DNA from: an uncultured Atopobium sp.
GTDB taxonomy: Bacteria > Actinomycetota > Coriobacteriia > Coriobacteriales > Atopobiaceae
Length of the DNA stretch: 16,582 nucleotides
Direction of reading: 5' to 3'
Assembly: GCA_937926845.1 (NCBI GenBank)
Contig: CALBBS010000250.1
Span: 1 to 16,582, forward strand
In this document: piece after piece, positions 7,400 to 16,455 of the stretch
Layout of the letters: each line of letters begins with the position of its first letter
Position numbering within the stretch: the first letter of the stretch is position 1
The notes under the pieces: generated by a model
Databases searched by the model: none
What the model saw: only the letters and a program-made list of their open reading frames with translations
What the model was told of the DNA's origin: nothing
Made by a program: the position numbers and the translations under genes

Positions 7400-7898
7400 G
7401 CATTATTTGCGCAGATTGTACATCCCCTTAACTATCTTTTTCTTAGTGTACACAGCCTCTCTTGCTTGAGAATTTTGAAGCTCAAATTTCATGAAATTGT
7501 TAACTATCCAGCTTCCGCTATTCAGTTTCCGCATAACTCACATTTGTCTTAAAATTTAATACATTTCTATTGCAATTTTTATCCGTTGCACGTTTATGAC
7601 AAATGTCGAGAAAATCGTTAAAAATAGAGCAATTTAAATGCCATTTTTCAACGTACCAAATATTTTGATTAAATTATTTATATAACATGAGATGAAGATG
7701 TTTTTTGAAATGTGTTCAAACTATAAAAATCGCTGGTTGAGCTAACAATTTTTATCAAAATAATAGATAATTGTCTATACGAAAAATGTACTGAATATGT
7801 GTCATTTATCTCTATCGTGCTTATCGTGACTAATCACTTTCAGCACAAGATTTAATTGCAAATTTTGTTGGGGTATTCACTATTTGTTAGGGGTAGGT
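7400..7898. promoter_or_regulatory. AT-rich intergenic control region upstream of the adhesin operon
   Basis: About 500 bp with no gene I can support, visibly AT-rich compared with the flanking genes. It lies between the divergent HD gene and the first adhesin gene. Seen in it: a perfect 6-bp-arm dyad TTTGAA-N5-TTCAAA (7704-7720) just before TATAAA (7722-7727); a candidate promoter TTGAGC (7737-7742), 16 bases, AATAAT (7759-7764); a near-palindrome ATAGATAATTGTCTAT (7763-7778) over the expected start point; and two TGTACA palindromes exactly 30 bp apart (7417 and 7447) near the HD gene. The predicted leader of the adhesin mRNA would be about 130 bases. None of these sites is verified. Confidence 0.45.
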
Positions 7899-10800
7899 AT
7901 GGAAAGAAAAAACAAGAACTTTGCAAGCAAAGGGGCAAAGACAGCTATGTCTTTGGTACTCGCGCTCTCTTTGGTTCCTTCTTCAGCGTTAGCAGAAATT
8001 GCTAGCACTCAAGAGGTAGCTCAGACGCAAGAAGTTGCAGCAACTCAAACAAGTGATGCAACTGCCTCAACCTCTGAAGCAACAACAGAGACCTCTACTG
8101 AAACCACCACTAACGCAGAAGCTACTTCCAACCAGCAGACCTCTGAGCAGACTGCTGCTCCTGCAGAAAGATCTTCTCGCCGTGTTACAAGAAGCCTTTC
8201 TTACATCTCAACTGAGCTCTGGGTAGACGGAACCAACGGTAGCGATACTAACGAGGGCTCCAGCTCCGATCCTGTTAAATCTCTCCAGAAAGCACTGGAC
8301 CTGTGGGCAGAAACTTCCTCAATCTACACCATTCATCTCAAAGGCAACCTTAATCTGACCTCTACGGTTACCATTCCTTCTGGTCTTACACTCAAGATTG
8401 AATCTGAGGGTGCAACGCTTACTGGCACTGGAAACAGCATTGACGGTCTGGTTCTATCACCTGGCTCAACGCTGACCGGCACAGGCACTCTTACCATGTC
8501 TGGCTTCAAAACCGCACTAACTGCACAAGATGGCTCAACCATCACCGATGGTACCTATGTGTTTAGAAACAACGCAGGTGCAAGCGGTACTCGTGGCATT
8601 TCCCTTGGCGGAACCGTTGAGGGATCTACCAACAAGAACAGCGTTACTATTACCGCTGACGATAAGAGCAATACAAACTTCTTTGAGTCTGGTGTCACCT
8701 TCAAAAACGCTACCATCAAGGTAACTTCTCAAGCTCGTACCTGGAACGATGCTCGTAATCTCAACCTTCAGAACACAGATCTTACTGTTGAAGGCTTTGG
8801 TCAGACTTTCTATGTCAACCAACTCAACATGAATGACTCTACTCTGACCATTAACCCTTCATGGTACGGCGCTACGGGTATGACCATTCAGGGTTCTTCC
8901 AATATTGTTAACTCCACCATCAACGCAAATGCTGGCTCAACTTCTGGCATTTCTGTTGGTGTAGCTGGTGGAACAGTAAACGTTACTAACTCAACCCTTA
9001 ACTTCACTAACGGTGGTACTGGCGGCCTTAACGTCAACACTGGTGACGTCATCATTAACAACTCCACGATTAAGGGAGATGGTCGTAACTCTGGTGCCCT
9101 CTTTGGAGCCCAGACTAACGGCTCCATCCAATTCACCGGAAACAGCCTGGTGGAAACCCCTGCTACCAAGAACTCCGATAACGGAGCTGGCCAGACTCGT
9201 CAGAACTACAACGTTGTCGGCGGCTCTTACCTGATCAAATACGCACCAAGCTACAACAGTGGCTTTGGTAGCACTATCCCTACAAACGGTGCAGCTAACG
9301 GCAATGAGGTTCTCTCGCTCTTTACCCTTGCTGACCCATCAACTAACTCTCTGAGCCTCATTAATGCTAACGGAGCAACCTATACCTACCCAGTTGCTAA
9401 CGCTTCAAGCGATGGTCAGAAGCACGTTTGGGCACCTGCTGCAACCGTTACCTTTGACCTCAATACCCCAGGCGTTACTGGCGTCAACCCAACATTTGCT
9501 GACGGCACTACTGCTAACAAGACTGCTCTTGCTATGCGCGGCAACTCTCTTGCAACCGCTTCTTCTGTAGCAGAGGGCTCCACTACCCTACCTGCAGATC
9601 CTTATGCAAGTGGTCAGGAGTTTGACGGCTGGTACTACACCGATGCAGCTGGTACCGAGCACCAGTTCACCGCTGATACCCAGGTCACCTCTGACATGAC
9701 AGTCTATCCACATTGGAAGGCCAACACTGCTTGGCTCTATGTCAGATATCACAACGGCAACGGTGTCACCGTTATTGACCGCGTTGCCACCAACACAAGC
9801 CGTACCGTAACGGTTCGCTCTAACGCTGATGTCAACAACCTCGACAACAACTTCAATATTGCTGGTAAGACCTTCAAGCGCTGGACCACCCAGGCAAACG
9901 GCGCTGGTGACGAGGTTGCAGCTAATTCCAACCTGGCTGTTCCTGCGGGCACCGATACCGTTGATTTGTACGCAGACTGGGAGGAGCAGCACCTTACTGT
10001 GTCCTTCTCGGCAAATGGTGGAACCTTCTCTGCGAACAGCGTCTTTAAGCAGAATCCAAACGTCTTTGACATCACCACCGATGCAAACGGCGGCGAAGTT
10101 GCAACTATCAAGACTCACCCAACTGTTGCTGAGCAGACCACCATTAATGCTCTACTGCAGAATATCAGCGGCAATACTCTGACCACGTCTACTGATGGAA
10201 TTGCAAGTCCAACCAGCTCTAACACCAATACTGCCTACACAAATATTGCAACTTTTGAGAACCACATTCTGGATAACGCTGAAACCCCTGTAACATTCTT
10301 TGGCATTGTTTTTGGTCAGAACTACCACTATTGGTTCACCGACGCTGCAGGCAACTCCCCTGCAACCATTAACGGTGGCGCAACGCTTACTAACGATGTC
10401 ACTTACTACCTCAAGTGGAAAGAAGATCCTTCCATCCAGAGAGTAGAGCTTACGAGCGATCTTCCTGCTGATATGTGGAGTGACTCTCAGAGCAACACCA
10501 CTCAGATCAAGGAAGTTTCTAACGACAAGAGCTTCAGTCTTACAGGCGCTATTGACGCTACTTCCGTCATTAATCAGATGAGCGCTTTTGAGAATGGCAT
10601 TGCTGGCGGCCTTGACGACCTAACCAAGATTACGCTTTCTGGCACAACTTCAACCTTTACTGCAAAGCTCACGCTTCCTGCTGGCGTTGTTGTCCCAGCT
10701 AATCCAACCGTAACTACCTCTGGCCTTGGTGATCTCTTTGAGGTTACAAACGTTTCCGTGAACGGTCAGGAAGTTACCGTTACCCTGAAGCTCAAGGGCA

Positions 10801-11927
10801 CTTACACCAACTACAAGCAGCTCAAAGACGCTGTCGAGACAGTTGGCAAAGACGATGCAGCTACCGCAGAAATTGCAAGACCTCTTACCGTAACTGTTGA
10901 TGGTCTCACACTTGACCCAACTCAGGTAACCAATGGTCAGGAGCTCACTGCTACAGGTACTCTTACTGGCTCCTTTGAGTCTTTTGCAAAGAACACCGTC
11001 ACCAACGTCACCAAGAAGTACGAGCTTTCTTGGAACGGCGTTCAGATTGCTGCGAGCAGAGACCCTCGTGGTACCGGCATTCAGCAGACTCTGATTGTGA
11101 ACAACCCAATTGAGATGAACCTTCCTGCAGATATGCTTGCTGACGAGAATACCGAGCATGACCAGGTCATCACTATGATGGCAGGCTCTACCTTTAACCT
11201 CACTGGTTCAATTCTTGCTTCCTCTATCCAAGAGCAGATGAACAACATCGAGCGTGCCTACCCTAATACCAACCATGACACCATTACGCTGAGCAACCTG
11301 AAGTTCAAGTTCACAGCAACTCTGACTGTTCCTGAGGGAATGACACTTCCAAGCAACCTTGATGTCAACACCATCCAGGCTTCTAACTTTGGTAGCGGCT
11401 TTAAGGTCAGCGATGTTCAGGTCAACGGTCGTACGGTTACCGTCACCTTTGAACTCAGCGATCCATCCTCCATCAGAACGTACTCTGACCTCAAGCGCAT
11501 TGTTGATGAGGCAAGTGCAAACGATGGCTGGATGAAGCTCACCATTCCTGGCGTCACCATTGACTCCAATGTTGCTGCAGGCACCCAGCTCACCGCCGTT
11601 GGAACCGTTACCGGCTCCTTTAGCGCTATCGCTGACTCTGCTGCTGGCAACCGCAAGGTCTTCTCGTTCACCTGGAATGGTGTCCAGTGGCCAGATGGTA
11701 AGGACGCCGTTGCAACTGATAACGACACAATCCAGCTCACTATTACCGTTGCAGAGAATGAGACTCCTGAGACTCCTTCCACTCCAGCTAAGCCATCTAA
11801 GAAAAAGAAGCAGAAGACTCCATACACCGGAGATGCTTCTGCTGCAGCACCTCTTGCTGCACTTCTCGCTGGTATGACCGCTGTAATGACTTCACTTGGC
11901 ATTACTAAGCGTCGTAAGAATAAATAA
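7899..11927 (+). CDS. Large cell-wall-anchored surface protein: beta-helix, InlB B-like repeats, two ~220-residue modules, TPYTG sorting signal
   Basis: A 1342-residue exported, wall-anchored protein, probably an adhesin. Signal peptide 1-32 (basic start, hydrophobic core, cut after ALA). A Thr/Ser/Ala/Glu-rich stalk covers 33 to about 100. WVDGTNGSD at 108 opens a right-handed parallel beta-helix (pectate-lyase-like fold) to about 480 with many N-S-T/N-x-T rungs; I cannot identify catalytic residues. From about 515 to 842 come Listeria/Bacteroides-type repeats, ending in YPHWK, LYADW and YYLKW. Two diverged modules of about 220 residues follow (848-1067 and 1068-1286). The tail is Lys-rich, then T1307-PYTG-1311, a hydrophobic stretch and KRRKNK: a sorting signal with Thr in place of Leu. 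No cysteine is present. ATG at 7899 is preceded by AGGGG; an upstream in-frame TTG (7884) lies before that site and is unlikely. It forms an operon with the next gene. Confidence 0.9.
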   Translation: MERKNKNFASKGAKTAMSLVLALSLVPSSALAEIASTQEVAQTQEVAATQTSDATASTSEATTETSTETTTNAEATSNQQTSEQTAAPAERSSRRVTRSLSYISTELWVDGTNGSDTNEGSSSDPVKSLQKALDLWAETSSIYTIHLKGNLNLTSTVTIPSGLTLKIESEGATLTGTGNSIDGLVLSPGSTLTGTGTLTMSGFKTALTAQDGSTITDGTYVFRNNAGASGTRGISLGGTVEGSTNKNSVTITADDKSNTNFFESGVTFKNATIKVTSQARTWNDARNLNLQNTDLTVEGFGQTFYVNQLNMNDSTLTINPSWYGATGMTIQGSSNIVNSTINANAGSTSGISVGVAGGTVNVTNSTLNFTNGGTGGLNVNTGDVIINNSTIKGDGRNSGALFGAQTNGSIQFTGNSLVETPATKNSDNGAGQTRQNYNVVGGSYLIKYAPSYNSGFGSTIPTNGAANGNEVLSLFTLADPSTNSLSLINANGATYTYPVANASSDGQKHVWAPAATVTFDLNTPGVTGVNPTFADGTTANKTALAMRGNSLATASSVAEGSTTLPADPYASGQEFDGWYYTDAAGTEHQFTADTQVTSDMTVYPHWKANTAWLYVRYHNGNGVTVIDRVATNTSRTVTVRSNADVNNLDNNFNIAGKTFKRWTTQANGAGDEVAANSNLAVPAGTDTVDLYADWEEQHLTVSFSANGGTFSANSVFKQNPNVFDITTDANGGEVATIKTHPTVAEQTTINALLQNISGNTLTTSTDGIASPTSSNTNTAYTNIATFENHILDNAETPVTFFGIVFGQNYHYWFTDAAGNSPATINGGATLTNDVTYYLKWKEDPSIQRVELTSDLPADMWSDSQSNTTQIKEVSNDKSFSLTGAIDATSVINQMSAFENGIAGGLDDLTKITLSGTTSTFTAKLTLPAGVVVPANPTVTTSGLGDLFEVTNVSVNGQEVTVTLKLKGTYTNYKQLKDAVETVGKDDAATAEIARPLTVTVDGLTLDPTQVTNGQELTATGTLTGSFESFAKNTVTNVTKKYELSWNGVQIAASRDPRGTGIQQTLIVNNPIEMNLPADMLADENTEHDQVITMMAGSTFNLTGSILASSIQEQMNNIERAYPNTNHDTITLSNLKFKFTATLTVPEGMTLPSNLDVNTIQASNFGSGFKVSDVQVNGRTVTVTFELSDPSSIRTYSDLKRIVDEASANDGWMKLTIPGVTIDSNVAAGTQLTAVGTVTGSFSAIADSAAGNRKVFSFTWNGVQWPDGKDAVATDNDTIQLTITVAENETPETPSTPAKPSKKKKQKTPYTGDASAAAPLAALLAGMTAVMTSLGITKRRKNK
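9441..10425 (+). repeat. Three Listeria/Bacteroides-type (InlB B-like) repeat units within the first adhesin
   Basis: Coding repeats of the Flg_new/InlB B family. Unit 1 is 9441-9720 (VTFDLN ... FDGWYYTDAAGTEHQFTADT ... YPHWK). Unit 2 is about 9727-9990 (YVRYHNGNG ... FKRWTTQANGAGDE ... LYADW). Unit 3 is about 9991-10425 (LTVSFSANGGTF ... YWFTDAAGNSPATINGGATL ... YYLKW). The third is longer because of an insertion between its first strand and its aromatic core. Such units are typically elongated beta-rich spacers in surface proteins. Confidence 0.7.
10441..11755 (+). repeat. Tandem pair of ~220-residue modules in the first adhesin
   Basis: Two diverged copies with a 660-bp period. The DNA motif CTTCCTGCTGATATG at 10461 recurs with one change at 11121. 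In protein, SDLPADM/MNLPADM open the copies. Both then show a LTGxIxASxIxxQM block, a FxATLTxPxGxxxP strand, VxVNGxxVTVTxxL, a G-(T/L)-x-x-G-x-x-T-A-x-G-T-x-T-G-S-F segment and WNGVQ near the end. I do not recognise the family. Confidence 0.75.
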
Positions 11928-11971
11928 GAAAGAAAGTGATTGGTTCTGTATCGCTCTAGTTAGGATGTGCT

Positions 11972-14900
11972 ATGAAACGTAAGGCAAGGATTGTAGCGGG
12001 ATTGCTTTTAGCTGCCGTTGCATTCGTCGCAGCATTGCTGCCCAACCTTAGCGTGGCTTACGCAGAAGACACCACAGGTCTTCAAATCAATGCTCTGAGC
12101 ATTGAAGATGCGTCGACTCACGCCCAAGTTGCTGACCTTCTTGCAGGTCAAACTCCTGCCCTTAAGGCGGGAGTCACCTACGCCTTGAATGTTGGCTACA
12201 CAATCCCTGCATCGTTGCAGTTCTCCCCAACGTACCTCAACGTGAGGTTTGGAGACGGACTCTATGTCACAGGCCTTCCAGGTGCAACGTTTACCGTTGG
12301 TGGCATCTCAAACACCAGTTTCTCTAACCTGGTTACCACACCTACGGGAACGGGAACCCTTCCTTACGGCTATCCTGGCGCAAGTTCCGAGAAGAACCGC
12401 AGTGGTGATTTGGTCTACATGACCAATAACGGCCTTACCCAGGTCTCTTCCAGAGGAGAAATTCAGTTCAAGCTTGATGACGCTGTTGAGAACCAGAGCG
12501 CAAGCCAGGTTATTGCAAACGCAATTCGTGTTAGCTTGAGCACCGCTGCAACACAAAACATTGATCCACATACCTCATCTGTTACTGCAGCTGACGCCAT
12601 GACCTACGGCTTCTGGGCTGATCAGTCTACCGAAGTTCTCTCTAAGGGTGGCACCACTTCTACCCTGCAGGTTTCTACCACAGGCTCTAAGGTACTCACC
12701 GAGTCAAACAGCAAGACTACAGTTCAGGTTGTCTACCCAAGCGATATGGAGCTTGTTGGTGTCAACGAGACCAGCCTCTACAACACCGCAGGTACTATTG
12801 TTTCTACCACCGATGATGGCACTAACAAGACCGCAACAGTTGAGTGGAACGAGCCAGGTTCTTACGCAGGTACTCCAACCTTTAAGCCACAGATTAAGGT
12901 TCCTGCTTCAAGTACAAGAGCAGATGGTTCCACCTTCAACGTTGTTATCAAGAATCTCACTAAAACTGTTTGGAACGACACTCCTAACGTCAACCGCTCT
13001 TCCGGAACAAATCAAGCAACTCTGACTGTTACCATTCTTGACGGACTTAACCCAGAGAAAATAACCACACACGCTCTTGTCGACACAGCTCCTAACTGGG
13101 CATACAAGAAAAACGATACCTACAACGTTCGTCTTGGCACCTACCTCATCAAGAACGAGCTCTCCACAGACACCGCACCAAAGACGCTCGAGATGACCAT
13201 CGACCAGAATCAGACCGCTATCATCCGTGGCGTCACCATCCCTTACAAGGCTGGTATGACCTATGGTCCAATCCACTGGACCGCATCGGACGGCACGAGC
13301 GGAACTGCTGATCCAAGCATTCTGCGTACCTCCGGTGTCTCCGCACTTATCACCAACACTGCCCTTGGCCTTGATATCAATACCTCCATCACTTCCATCA
13401 AGGTTGACCTTGGTCCAATTCTTGGCGGATACGATGGCATTAGGCCAATGAGCGATCTTCTCGATACATGGAATCCAAACAACAAGCATGTCACTGACGA
13501 GTACTACGGCTGGAGCTACATCTCCAATGGCGTTTATGGCTCTTGGAAAAAGGGCACCAACGCCGACGTTGTCACTAACGTCAAGCTCTACGACACCGGC
13601 ACCACTCCTGACGCAGGCGTTACGCTGACCGCTAAGTCCGGCGCGCCTAAGGTTCTTAACGGCGTTGGTAGCATCGATAAGACCCAGATTAACGGCGGCG
13701 AGACCTTCAAGATTTCTGGTCGCATCGACGACGCTAACTGGGACTGGAACCCTCTTCAGGAGCCAGTGCTCTACGTCATCATGCCTGAGGGCTTTACCTA
13801 CAGCAACCTCACCGTTTCCAATGGCACGCTCAGTGCTCCTGAGTTTGTAGGAACGTACGATAAGGACGGCGTAGCTGTTAAGGTTTGGAAGTACACCATT
13901 GATATTGGCGATGAGACTCGCGGCCAGTATCAGCCAGACTTTACCAGCAAGAACATGACTCTGAGCATGGATGTCCACACCACCGATCTTGCAGCCAAGG
14001 GCATCTATCACATCAACGACTTTGTTGGCATTACCACCAAAGACTTCAAGGAGATTGGCGCTCAGATTAAGGCTGAGCACTGGGATCACAGCAACTGGAA
14101 CACTTCCCAGTACACCAGCCTGTTTGGCAACAGCGTCAACTCTGGCGAGACCATGGTTTCTCTCTCCGAGCGCCCTGGTATCAACATCGCACAGGCATCT
14201 GCTATTGCCGCTGCATCTACCCTTTCTGTAAAGGATGCCGTCTCTGGAACCGTTACTAACTACACGTACGACTCCGCTAATCCAGGCGCAACTACCCCTG
14301 TTATGCAGCGCGATGACACCGCTACTGTCCACATTGCTGTCCGCAATAACACCGGTAACACCGCAAATACCACACAGCTGTTTGTTCCACTGCTTTCCAA
14401 GTCTGCAAACCGCGGTGCTGGCATTAACCCAGAGGGCGCAACTCAGCTTCCTCTGACACTTGAGGGCGTAAGCTCTTCTTCCAATTTCTCTTATCAGTAC
14501 ATCAAGCTGAACCCTGGTGTTACCTACACTGCAAACCATGCTCCACAGCCTGGCGACTATACTGTAGTCACTGATCCTACTGAGGCCGACATGGTGCTGT
14601 TTACTTCAACGCACGCACTTGCTGCAAATAGCGGCGGCTTTGTCGACGTCACCTATAAGGTTGCCGATAACGTAGATGCTTCCTACGACGGTAATCGCAG
14701 TGTATTCAGCAGCGTTCTTGACTACGACATTGCTGGTAACCACTCCACTCGTACCCTCTCCACTCACGCTCTGAGCTATGCAGGCATTGACCTCAAGATC
14801 AATAAGGTCTGGGACGATAACAACAATGCTGGCGGCAAGCGCCCATCCACAACTGATTTTGGTGCTAACAATCTGGTTCTCTCTAACGATAAGAACTTTG

Positions 14901-16423
14901 ATACCAGCACCATTGCGCCTGAGGTTGCCGATAATGGCAATAACACCTACACCATTGTCTACAAGGGTCTTCGTAAGTACGTAGACAATACTGCTGCTGA
15001 TACTGTTTCGTACACCATCACCGAGAACGTCCCTAATTCCTACGTTTCAACTAGAAGTAGTATTTCTCGCGTTGAGCAGTACACCACCACTCAGTCGCTG
15101 GTAAATGTCTACAATGTCAGGCCTGCTATTGTGACGCCATCCGTTACCAAGATTGTCGAAGGCGATTATCCAGTTGTTCCTACACCTGGACAGCCTTCAC
15201 CTGCGTCTCTGGTTAATTCTTACCTGAGCACAGGTAACGTTAGCACAGCAGGCACCGCAAGCACTGCAAGCGCGACAAGCGCCGACGACACTGCAAGCGG
15301 CAGCTTTGCCGAGAGCCTAATCAATAACTTCCTGGCAAATGGCTCTGAAGATGAGGGCGACGCTCCTAACGTCTTTATCTTTGAGATGACACGCCTTGAT
15401 CCATCCAGCCCTATGCCTGAGGGATCTACCGGCAATACCGCTCGTACACGCAGGCTTCTCGGTGGCGACGCTGTATTCCGCAACATTACGTTCACTCAGC
15501 CTGGCACCTACGTGTACACCATCAAAGAGGTTACCGGCACCCAGAACATCCAGTACGATCAGAGCGTCTACACCGTTACCTATAACGTTGCTGACGACGG
15601 TACCGGCCAGCTTGAGGCAACACGTACTATGACCAAGACTGACGAGGACGGAAACGTTACTACCGTTGACCTTGGCGAGTATAACGATGCGCCAGGTGCT
15701 GTCTTTACTAATGTCTATCCTGATCCACTGCCAGCCAGGGACTATCCAGTTGTCCAGAAGGTTGTTACTGGTAACGCACCAGATGCTCCAACCGACTATC
15801 CATCAGTTCTCCCCGACGACAACGGTGGCAACCCACACACTGCAACAACTCAGGATATCTTCAAGTTCACGCTCACCCGCAACGATCCTTCCTACCCAAT
15901 GCCAAACAACGCAACAACAGATAGCGTTGAGACTTCTGTTGCTGTTTCTGGCGATAATAACTTCGGTGAGCTAGTCTTTACGCAGCCTGGCACCTATGTT
16001 TACACCATCAAAGAGGTTACCGGCACTAACCAGAGGGTTACTTACGACAAGTCCGTCTACACCCTCACCTACACCGTCTTTAAGAATGATGATGGCGAGC
16101 TTGATTTCACCTATTACATTACTAAGACCGCTGAAGATGGAACTGTTTCAGACGTTGATAACTGTGAGTGCACTAGCACTCCTCCTCTAGTCTTTACCAA
16201 CGACTATCCAGAGCCTGAGCCTCAGCCAACACCAGATCCTGAGCCAACACCTAGCCCTGATCCAATACCTAGCTCTGATCCACACAAGCCTTCTAAGACT
16301 AAGAAGAAGCGCGTTCTGCCAGACACCGGCGATGTCGCTGAGCTTGTAATTGCTTCTGTTGGCATGGTTGCTTCTGGCATCACTGCTCTCGGCTTTGCAC
16401 TAAGGGCCCGCAAGCAGAAGTAA
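11972..16423 (+). CDS. Large cell-wall-anchored surface protein with CnaB-like and two Spy0128/FctA-like pilin domains, LPDTG sorting signal
   Basis: A 1483-residue exported, wall-anchored protein, probably an adhesin or pilus-like fibre. Signal peptide 1-31 (MKRKAR start, cut after AYA). About 900 beta-rich residues follow that I cannot assign, except a DUF11-like beta-sandwich impression near 760-930. A CnaB-like domain spans about 940-1050 (K945 in INKVW, E in TITENV, N1045 in VNVY). Two Spy0128/FctA-like pilin domains follow, with apparent isopeptide triads K1060/E1186/N1247 and K1263/E1348/N1410. A Pro/Asp/Glu-rich wall-spanning segment leads to Lys-rich sequence and L1449-PDTG-1453, then a hydrophobic helix and RARKQK. 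The only cysteines are C1398 and C1400. The start is ATG 11972 with AGGA 6 bases upstream, 44 bp after the previous stop with no terminator between, hence co-transcription. Confidence 0.9.
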   Translation: MKRKARIVAGLLLAAVAFVAALLPNLSVAYAEDTTGLQINALSIEDASTHAQVADLLAGQTPALKAGVTYALNVGYTIPASLQFSPTYLNVRFGDGLYVTGLPGATFTVGGISNTSFSNLVTTPTGTGTLPYGYPGASSEKNRSGDLVYMTNNGLTQVSSRGEIQFKLDDAVENQSASQVIANAIRVSLSTAATQNIDPHTSSVTAADAMTYGFWADQSTEVLSKGGTTSTLQVSTTGSKVLTESNSKTTVQVVYPSDMELVGVNETSLYNTAGTIVSTTDDGTNKTATVEWNEPGSYAGTPTFKPQIKVPASSTRADGSTFNVVIKNLTKTVWNDTPNVNRSSGTNQATLTVTILDGLNPEKITTHALVDTAPNWAYKKNDTYNVRLGTYLIKNELSTDTAPKTLEMTIDQNQTAIIRGVTIPYKAGMTYGPIHWTASDGTSGTADPSILRTSGVSALITNTALGLDINTSITSIKVDLGPILGGYDGIRPMSDLLDTWNPNNKHVTDEYYGWSYISNGVYGSWKKGTNADVVTNVKLYDTGTTPDAGVTLTAKSGAPKVLNGVGSIDKTQINGGETFKISGRIDDANWDWNPLQEPVLYVIMPEGFTYSNLTVSNGTLSAPEFVGTYDKDGVAVKVWKYTIDIGDETRGQYQPDFTSKNMTLSMDVHTTDLAAKGIYHINDFVGITTKDFKEIGAQIKAEHWDHSNWNTSQYTSLFGNSVNSGETMVSLSERPGINIAQASAIAAASTLSVKDAVSGTVTNYTYDSANPGATTPVMQRDDTATVHIAVRNNTGNTANTTQLFVPLLSKSANRGAGINPEGATQLPLTLEGVSSSSNFSYQYIKLNPGVTYTANHAPQPGDYTVVTDPTEADMVLFTSTHALAANSGGFVDVTYKVADNVDASYDGNRSVFSSVLDYDIAGNHSTRTLSTHALSYAGIDLKINKVWDDNNNAGGKRPSTTDFGANNLVLSNDKNFDTSTIAPEVADNGNNTYTIVYKGLRKYVDNTAADTVSYTITENVPNSYVSTRSSISRVEQYTTTQSLVNVYNVRPAIVTPSVTKIVEGDYPVVPTPGQPSPASLVNSYLSTGNVSTAGTASTASATSADDTASGSFAESLINNFLANGSEDEGDAPNVFIFEMTRLDPSSPMPEGSTGNTARTRRLLGGDAVFRNITFTQPGTYVYTIKEVTGTQNIQYDQSVYTVTYNVADDGTGQLEATRTMTKTDEDGNVTTVDLGEYNDAPGAVFTNVYPDPLPARDYPVVQKVVTGNAPDAPTDYPSVLPDDNGGNPHTATTQDIFKFTLTRNDPSYPMPNNATTDSVETSVAVSGDNNFGELVFTQPGTYVYTIKEVTGTNQRVTYDKSVYTLTYTVFKNDDGELDFTYYITKTAEDGTVSDVDNCECTSTPPLVFTNDYPEPEPQPTPDPEPTPSPDPIPSSDPHKPSKTKKKRVLPDTGDVAELVIASVGMVASGITALGFALRARKQK
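15140..16210 (+). repeat. Duplicated Spy0128/FctA-like domains
   Basis: Two copies of a pilin isopeptide-linkage domain. In DNA, the stretch coding TQPGTYVYTIKEVTGT recurs at a distance of 486 bp, with 26 identical bases from 15515 and from 16001. Shared protein blocks are F-x-F-x-(M/L)-T-R-x-D-P-S-x-P-M-P, TQPGTYVYTIKEVTGT, YD-x-SVYT-x-TY and VFTN-x-YP. The first copy holds about 41 extra residues between its lysine and glutamate, with the second copy lacking them. Confidence 0.8.
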
Positions 16424-16455
16424 GATCCAACTGCTAAAGCAATCTTCTCGCACAC

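Noticed and set aside
7417..7452. Two TGTACA palindromes 30 bp apart near the HD gene as a paired operator
   Set aside because: A 6-bp palindrome is common, TGTACA also occurs inside the HD coding region (about 7265), and there is no flanking conservation to support it.
12908..14539. A 543-residue open frame antisense to the second adhesin gene
   Set aside because: The plus-strand frame has signal peptide, domains and sorting motif. The antisense frame has no recognisable motif and reflects codon bias leaving the opposite strand free of stops. The same applies to the antisense frames at 9588-10118, 10650-11159 and 11417-11902.
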